From assembly GCA_011391455.1 (NCBI GenBank), contig JAABQN010000012.1, forward strand, positions 1-19,304: a stretch of 19,304 nucleotides of DNA. Direction: 5' to 3'. The notes beneath the pieces were generated by a model, which ran no database searches, was not told where the DNA came from, and saw only the letters and a list, made by a program, of their open reading frames with translations. Every line of letters starts with the position of its first letter. The first letter of the stretch is position 1. The translations under genes were made by a program, and so were the position numbers. Source of the DNA: Nitrospiraceae bacterium. GTDB taxonomy: Bacteria; Nitrospirota; Nitrospiria; Nitrospirales; Nitrospiraceae. Positions 14,686 to 19,304 of the stretch are shown piece by piece.

Positions 14686-14961
14686 AAAAGCCCGCCAGCA
14701 GGGGGAAGGGGTAGCCTGGTTGGTCCCCCGTGCTCACGGAACCCCCACGATGAAGCAGTGGTCGTTCGACGTGCGCAGTTGGGGACCAAGCCAGGCCACC
14801 CCTTGAAAGAAGATAACGAGCGAGCTTGGAGGGATCATCTTTAGTCGCTCGCTGCGGCCGCGCTTGGGAAAAGGCGCGTCTCGACGCGCCAGGGTTGGGC
14901 GGGTGAGAAAGTCGCCTTTTTGAGCATCCTGCGAGTCCAGACTGAGTTTTTCCGCATCCTG
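14675..14961 (+). repeat. Element A copy 2
   Basis: Starts CAGGATGCTGAAAAAGCCCG, overlapping the last codons of the glycosylase gene. A perfect partner end, TTTTTGAGCATCCTGC, lies at 14917-14932, and a second end, TTTTTCCGCATCCTG, at 14947-14961. The interior is a long hairpin: AAGGGGTAGCCTGG...TTGGTCCCC (14706 onward) pairs with GGGGACCAAGCCAGGC...ACCCCTT. Its loop carries GTCGTTCGACGTGCGCAGT, the block shared with copies 1 and 3. Confidence 0.85.
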
Positions 14962-14985
14962 TAGGTTCGACATAGGGGTTGTGCC

Positions 14986-15861
14986 ATGGCCGATGAGAAT
15001 AAACGACTCGACTCCAACGTCGCAGGAAATTTTTTTGTCGATGCAACCTGCATCAACTGCGACACCTGTCGGCAGTTGGCGCCAGCAAGTTTCGAGGAAG
15101 TCGGTAATTTTTCAGCGGTTACCAGACAGCCGACTGATAAGGGGCACTCTCATCGTGCCTATCAAGCGCTCCTCGCCTGCCCGGTCGGCTCGATCGGTGC
15201 CGAGCACAGCGATAAGTTACGGATGCAGGAAGCCATGGCGAGCTTCCCGCTCCAACTTGAAGACGAGGTGTCGTACTGCGGTTTCAATTCAGAGAAGTCG
15301 TTCGGCGCAAATAGCTTCTTCATCGAACATCCTGACGGCAACTGGCTCGTCGATTCACCGCGCTATCTCAAACATCTCGTCGAGGTCTTTGAACACAAGG
15401 GCGGCATCGCATATATCTTCCTCACGCATAAAGACGATGTGGCCGATGCAGAGAAGTATGCCGCACACTTCGGCGCGAAACGGATAATTCATCGGGCGGA
15501 CATCGAAGCGGCTCCGGATGCGGAATGGATCATCGAAGAGGCTGAAAGCCTACAAGTCATGCCGCAGTTTCGGATCATTCCTGTTCCGGGCCATACGGCA
15601 GGCAGCATGGCCTTGCTCTACAAGAACCGCTTCCTCTTCACGGGTGATCATCTCTGGTGGGACTCAGTACAGAAGAGGCTTAGTGCGCCAAGCCAGCTGG
15701 TGTGGAGGAAGCATGTACTGATGGATTCCATCCAGAAACTCCTCGACTGCCCCTTCGAATGGGTGCTGGCCGGACATGGGGACCGGACTCGCTTGTCGGC
15801 CAACGAGATGCGCCTACAGTTGCAGGCGCTGGTCGAACGTCGTAAGGGCACCAGGGCGTAG
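14986..15861 (+). CDS. Ferredoxin / metallo-beta-lactamase-fold fusion protein
   Basis: 291 aa. An N-terminal single-cluster ferredoxin domain (residues about 15-72) has C22-x2-C25-x2-C28 and C65-P, fitting one [4Fe-4S]. The rest is an MBL hydrolase fold with PGHTAGS (H203), FTGDH (D221, H222) and AGHGD (H264). The normal first metal motif HxHxDH is instead H148-K-D-D-V-A-D154, so the second His and the final His are missing and metal coordination must differ. Related ferredoxin-MBL fusions are known in cyanobacteria and plants. ATG 14986 follows AGGGG and begins 24 bp after repeat element A. The stop lies 2 nt from the transporter start, so they form an operon. Substrate unknown; a redox-linked hydrolase role is inference. 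Confidence 0.9.
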   Translation: MADENKRLDSNVAGNFFVDATCINCDTCRQLAPASFEEVGNFSAVTRQPTDKGHSHRAYQALLACPVGSIGAEHSDKLRMQEAMASFPLQLEDEVSYCGFNSEKSFGANSFFIEHPDGNWLVDSPRYLKHLVEVFEHKGGIAYIFLTHKDDVADAEKYAAHFGAKRIIHRADIEAAPDAEWIIEEAESLQVMPQFRIIPVPGHTAGSMALLYKNRFLFTGDHLWWDSVQKRLSAPSQLVWRKHVLMDSIQKLLDCPFEWVLAGHGDRTRLSANEMRLQLQALVERRKGTRA

Positions 15862-15863
15862 GG

Positions 15864-17498
15864 ATGTTCACTCATTTCGTCCGGTGGATCGACCACAACA
15901 TTCTTTCCCTCGGCCGTGATATGCGGCTCTCCTATCTGCCGCCGCTCATGGTCTACATGGCCTACGGCATCTCCGGCCTTACCGGCATCGTCGGGACCTT
16001 CTTCGTTAAAGACTACCTCGGCCTCTCCGCCTCCTTCCTCGCGGCACTGGGATTTTGGGCCGGCATTCCCTGGGCACTCAAGATGCCGATCGGACATCTT
16101 GTTGATCTTTTGTGGCGTTGGAAAGGTTGGCTTGTGGGCCTCGGAGGTGGGTTGCTGGCCGCCAGCCTCGGGATCATGGCAGCATTGATCGGGAATCGGG
16201 AAGCGATGACCGCTATCCTGCCGGCTGAAGTCTGGTTTGTGGTCAGCACGTTGCTTGGGCCGATCGGCTACGTGGTGCAAGATGCGGTCGCGGATGCGAT
16301 GACGGTCGATGCCGTACCACGGGTGGATGAACGGGGGCAGCCGTTCGACCAGGCGACATTCAAGCTCATGCACACCACCATGCAGACACTCGGGCGCGTA
16401 GCCATCGTCGGTGGCGGGATCTTGGTGGCGATGATCAACGTGTATGTCTTTACAGGGGTCGAAGGGCTTCCGCAGGCAGAGATCGTTCGGCTCTACAAGC
16501 AGGTCTATCTGATGGCGCTCGTCATTCCTTTCGTCTCAGTGCTCGGTGTCGGTATGGCTTGGGTTTTGAGGCGGCAACAAAAAAATACACTTCTCCGGCA
16601 AGGCTTCTCTACGGATCACGCAGAGCAATTAGTGAATGTCCGTGATGACACACCTGAGCCGACTAAGCCCAATTGGTGGATTCTTGGTGGGAGCCTCGTC
16701 TTTGTATAGTTTACACTCACGGTCGGATTCGGCGGTTTCTCGTACAGCGAAGAAATTGTCTTTGTCGGCTCGATGGCCATCGTTTTGTTCTTGATGGCCC
16801 GGCTGGTGCGAGAACTGGAGCCGGACAAGCGATTCACCCTGGTCGGAACAGCGGTTGTGGTCTTCATCTTCCGGGCCATCCCAGGGACTGGGCCAGGGAC
16901 GACCTGGTGGATGATCGATCAGCTGAAGTTCGATCAGCAGTTTCTCTCGATCCTCTCGCTCATAGGCAGCACGTTAACCTTGGCAGGCATGTTCGTGTTT
17001 CGCCGCTTTATGGCCGAGCGGTCCATCGCCTATGTCGTGGGGTTTCTGACGGTGATCGGAACCATTCTGACCCTTCCGATCGTGAGCATGTTCTACGGCT
17101 TGCACGAATGGACAGCGAGAATCACAGGTGGGGTGGTCGATGCACGATTCATTGCGCTGATCGATACGGCGCTGGAGTCACCGCTCGGTCAGATCTCGAT
17201 GATTCCGATGCTGGCTTGGATTGCGAACTCAGCGCCTGCGAACTTGAAAGCCACCTTTTTTGCCGTGATGGCATCATTTACGAATCTGGCCTTGTCGTTG
17301 AGCCAGCTCGGCACCAAATACATGAATGACATCTATGTGGTCAGCCGGGAAGTCCGTGACCAGGCCGCGGGCGTTATCCAAACGCCTGCCGACTATAGCC
17401 AGCTCGGCTCGCTCCTCATCGCGCAATTGCTCCTGGGACTCGCCCTCCCCTTCGCTGCAATTTTATTTGCGAAGGTGACCCGCTTCAAGAGCGCATGA
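15864..17498 (+). pseudogene. BT1/folate-biopterin-type MFS transporter interrupted by in-frame TAG
   Basis: The frame from ATG 15864 reads 281 residues to a TAG at 16707-16709 and continues in the same frame, without other stops, to TGA 17496-17498, for 545 codons in all. Both halves are clearly one protein. The N-terminal part has 'LSYLPPLMVYMAYGISGLTGIVGTFFVKDYLGLSASFLA' and 'GYVVQDAVADAMTVDAVP', typical of the folate-biopterin transporter branch of the major facilitator superfamily. The C-terminal part continues the helices. The stop falls inside a helix (VFV-stop-FTLTVG). The ATG 16773 within the second part has no ribosome-binding site, so an independent half-protein is unlikely. It may be a true recent nonsense mutation, a sequencing error, or readthrough; the rest shows no decay. 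Predicted substrate: pterin-like or unknown. Confidence 0.85.
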
Positions 17499-17680
17499 CG
17501 GTTCTGCTGCAATCGCAGATCCGCTGCTACGACAAGCCTGGCCACTGCCGAACGTGGCCAGGCCGACGGGCTCGTCTCTTAGTCCCTCAACGTACTTCTC
17601 CAGTACGCCTCGGTCCTGCGCGCCTCCGCGCGTCGGTCTCGCGACGCGGCTTTGCGATTTCGCCACGAACCGTTGTGGAA
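17493..17680 (+). repeat. Element B copy 3
   Basis: The left end GCATGACGGTTCTGCTGCAA overlaps the transporter stop codon (the ATGACGG supplies TGA). The right end CGCCACGAACCGTTGTGG is its imperfect inverse. The interior shares TCGGTCTCGCGACGCGGCTT, CTCCGCGCG and a GTAC...GTAC hairpin with copy 1. It also holds a perfect inner hairpin, TGGCCACTGCCGAACGTGGCCA, near 17538. Confidence 0.8.
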
Positions 17681-17805
17681 AAAGAGGTTGCACCCGTCAA
17701 GCTATGAAGCCGTTGACATGCTGCTGGCTTCTCGCTAGGGTCCAGTACGAGCGGCGCACAACCAAACCATTTCGGCGGCTTCTCTGAGAGAATTAGGTAG
17801 CAGTG
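17681..17805. other. Promoter region of the GIY-YIG-type gene, weak signals
   Basis: TTGACA at 17713-17718 has only a poor -10 partner (TAGGGT, 17-bp spacing). AGGT at about 17795-17798 is the likely ribosome-binding site for ATG 17806. Nothing else is recognised. Confidence 0.3.
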
Positions 17806-18555
17806 ATGGCGATGGACAAGCAGCACATTCTTGGTGAGATTCGCCGTATAGCCAAAGCCAACGGCGGTAAGCCTCCAGGCGAGAAGCAATTCGAAAAGGA
17901 AAGTGGCATTACCAAATATGACTGGTACCCAGATCACTGGGTTCGGTGGGGAGATGCGCAGGAAGAAACAGGTTTTGCTCGTAATAAATTTCAGGGAGCC
18001 TTCGCAAGAGAGTTCCTCATAGAAAAGTTCATCGGCCTCATCCGGAAAAATAAACAAGGAAACAAATTACGGTTTCCTGTCGAGGGGGAAGTGCTCGCTG
18101 AAAAAAAGAACGACCCTGAATTTCCTCATGCGGTGGTATTTCGCAAGCGCTTCGGAGGTAAAAGTCAGCTCACAGCAGCGATTGTTGAATACTGCGAGGG
18201 GCGGAATGGTTATGAGGACGTGATAGAGGCTTGCGAGCAATCTATAAAGGCTAACTCACGACCAAGAGCAAAGGAGAAGGAGTCTCGTACTCAGGAAATA
18301 CTTGGCTACGTGTACCTGATAAAATATGGACGTCATCACAAGATCGGAAAAACCAATGCAGTCGGGCGCCGAGAGCGCGAGTTGGCGATTCAGCTCCCAG
18401 AGAAAGCAAATACCGTCCACGTCATAAAGACGGACGATCCTACGGGTATCGAGGCCTATTGGCACAAACGTTTCGAGGCCAAGCGTGGTAATGGTGAGTG
18501 GTTTGAACTGACGGCAGAAGATATCAAAGCCTTCAAGCGCCGCAAGTTCATGTAG
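17806..18555 (+). CDS. T5orf172/Mug113-type GIY-YIG nuclease with HNH-associated repeats
   Basis: 249 aa. The C-terminal domain (residues about 165-248) has GYVYLIK (Y168, Y170), K179-I-G-K-T183, VGRRERELA with the candidate catalytic Arg, the E-A-Y-W-H-K-R-F segment, and GEWF (230-233), the pattern of the T5orf172/Mug113 branch of the GIY-YIG superfamily. The N-terminus (about 5-60) 'ILGEIRRIAKANGGKPPGEKQFEKESGITKYDW' and a second copy at about 75-150 resemble the homing-endonuclease-associated DNA-binding repeat. It would be a cytoplasmic DNA nuclease or DNA-binding protein. Base use is more AT-rich than the upstream operons, suggesting transfer. Start ATG 17806 is preferred for its AGGT spacing; GTG 17803 or ATG 17812 are alternatives. 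Host function (mobile element, defence or repair) unknown. Confidence 0.8.
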   Translation: MAMDKQHILGEIRRIAKANGGKPPGEKQFEKESGITKYDWYPDHWVRWGDAQEETGFARNKFQGAFAREFLIEKFIGLIRKNKQGNKLRFPVEGEVLAEKKNDPEFPHAVVFRKRFGGKSQLTAAIVEYCEGRNGYEDVIEACEQSIKANSRPRAKEKESRTQEILGYVYLIKYGRHHKIGKTNAVGRRERELAIQLPEKANTVHVIKTDDPTGIEAYWHKRFEAKRGNGEWFELTAEDIKAFKRRKFM

Positions 18556-18707
18556 CTATACTACGACCTGTCAATTCTAGCCCCTCCCTGGCATCCCATT
18601 GACTTGTGCGGTATCACGAATAGCTGGTGTGAGCGAAGAGCTAATGGCAAAGCCGATAATTTTCAGGATGTTCAAGGCGGTCAGCGTGCTCAACTGCCCA
18701 ACCTTCG

Positions 18708-18737
18708 TTGACAGCCTCAGTCTTGTAGACCTATAGT
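18708..18737 (+). promoter_or_regulatory. Sigma-70 promoter of the toxin-antitoxin operon
   Basis: A perfect TTGACA (18708-18713) and TATAGT (18732-18737) are separated by 18 bp, 32 bp upstream of the antitoxin start. Autorepression by the antitoxin at this site would be usual for such modules. Confidence 0.65.
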
Positions 18738-18769
18738 AGAACTGGCTCCAGGCTTGTGAGGGAGACATT

Positions 18770-19018
18770 GTGGCCGTTGTCATAGTAAAATCTCACTACC
18801 AAGTGACCCTTCCGCCGCAGATTCGCGCTCAAGCGCGCGTTGCGGTGGGAGATCTCTTCGAGGCAAAGGTCGAAGGGAGAACGATTACTTTGGTTCCGAA
18901 GCGTATGATTGATCGCGAGTTGGCGTTGGCGCTCAACGAGGTCAAACGCGGCCGTGTCAAAGGTCCGTTCCCCACCGCCCAGGCGACTGTTCGTGCCCTC
19001 CGACGCCGGACGGCATGA
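18770..19018 (+). CDS. AbrB/MazE-family antitoxin
   Basis: 82 aa beginning GTG 18770, with GGGAG 6 nt upstream. Residues about 5-45 form the swapped-hairpin AbrB fold, 'VKSHYQVTLPPQIRAQARVAVGDLFEAKVEGRTITLVPKR', a DNA-binding domain. The C-terminal half is basic and probably unfolded until bound to the toxin. It overlaps the toxin gene by 4 bp (ATGA), the usual antitoxin-first order. It should neutralise the downstream toxin and repress the promoter at 18708. Confidence 0.92.
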   Translation: MAVVIVKSHYQVTLPPQIRAQARVAVGDLFEAKVEGRTITLVPKRMIDRELALALNEVKRGRVKGPFPTAQATVRALRRRTA

Positions 19019-19260
19019 CAGCGTCCTTCACCCTCCGCTTTCGCAGGCAATATCAGAAGCTCTCCGAAGACCGGCAGGCGAAGTTCGACAAGCAGTTGGC
19101 CTTCCTGCTTTCCAACCTTCGACATCCATCGCTTCGGGCCAAGAAGTACGATGAGGCGAACGACATCTGGCAAGCGCGGGTGGATGACGGGTATCGGTTC
19201 TACTTTCAGATCGACGGAGAGACCTACCTCCTCCTCTCCATCATCCCTCATCCGAAATGA
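19015..19260 (+). CDS. RelE/ParE-superfamily toxin
   Basis: 81 aa, complete, ending TGA just before the contig end. The fold pattern is that of the RelE/YafQ group: an N-terminal strand (SFTLRFRRQYQKL), a helical pair, then 'LRAKKYDEANDIWQARVDDGYRFYFQIDGETYLLLSIIPHPK' with the conserved Arg of the 'ARV...YR' strand. RelE-type members cleave mRNA at the ribosome, ParE-type members poison gyrase; the residues visible do not decide which. The partner is AbrB-like rather than RelB-like. Coupled translation with the antitoxin by ATGA overlap. Confidence 0.9.
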   Translation: MTASFTLRFRRQYQKLSEDRQAKFDKQLAFLLSNLRHPSLRAKKYDEANDIWQARVDDGYRFYFQIDGETYLLLSIIPHPK

Positions 19261-19287
19261 GCGAGGGCAAGTCCTATCGAATAGTGG

Positions 19288-19304
19288 AGATCGGAAGAGC
19301 GTCG
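19288..19304 (+). other. Illumina sequencing-adapter residue
   Basis: The last 17 bases, AGATCGGAAGAGCGTCG, are exactly the start of the Illumina TruSeq universal adapter. They are not genomic. The contig's true sequence stops at or before 19287. Confidence 0.95.

Noticed and set aside
16773..17498. Second half of the transporter as an independent 241-aa gene
   Set aside because: Same reading frame as the first half, no ribosome-binding site before ATG 16773, and a half set of MFS helices.
18577..18783. 68-aa minus-strand open frame between nuclease and antitoxin genes
   Set aside because: It overlaps the strong antitoxin promoter and shows no domain; possible decayed remnant but not supportable.
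1..19304. CRISPR arrays, rRNA and tRNA genes
   Set aside because: No regular spaced repeats, and no cloverleaf or rRNA-like segments were recognised on either strand.

Overview
The window reads as a contig from a Nitrospira-like bacterium (phylum Nitrospirota), probably metagenomic. The basis is moderate GC content, the protein style (a GAF/sigma-54 regulator, a zinc-ribbon 'CPRC...CLQC' protein, a stand-alone STAS protein next to an RND pump), and two families of short hairpin-rich elements ending in AGGATGCTGAAAAAG or CATGACGGTTCG. I recognise these elements from Nitrospira genomes; the assignment is by recollection, not a search. The last 17 bases are an Illumina adapter, so the right edge is a true contig end carrying an artefact.

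Layout. (1) 1-490: AT-richer minus-strand gene, cut by the left edge, with an RNxxxH (HEPN-type) motif. (2) 491-918: no confident gene; an inverted partial copy of element A and an att-like palindrome. (3) 919-5628: a signalling block. A triple-GAF sigma-54 activator is followed by two matching regulatory regions, each with a dyad CGGCA element (24 of 28 bases shared) about 100-115 bp upstream of a -24/-12-like promoter sharing the sequence GCTGGAACG. One drives a small zinc-ribbon protein, the other a STAS-domain protein. Between them lie a 49-aa membrane peptide and a secreted, C-terminally anchored protein. (4) 5793-12385: an RND efflux operon (lipoprotein adaptor, inner-membrane pump, outer-membrane factor) followed by a nitroreductase. 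(5) 12479-17498: metabolic and repair genes on the same strand: SDR oxidoreductase, RidA, AlkA-like glycosylase, ferredoxin/metallo-beta-lactamase fusion, and a BT1/folate-biopterin-type transporter broken by an in-frame TAG. (6) 17806-19260: accessory end with a GIY-YIG-type (T5orf172/Mug113) nuclease candidate and an AbrB-RelE toxin-antitoxin pair.

The regulator probably acts on the two nearby sigma-54-type promoters, giving a compact local regulon (inference). The pump genes have their own sigma-70-like promoter after a terminator, so they are probably not in the STAS transcript. Five of the six short repeat elements begin at, or within a few bases of, the stop codon of the preceding gene; in two cases the repeat itself supplies the stop.
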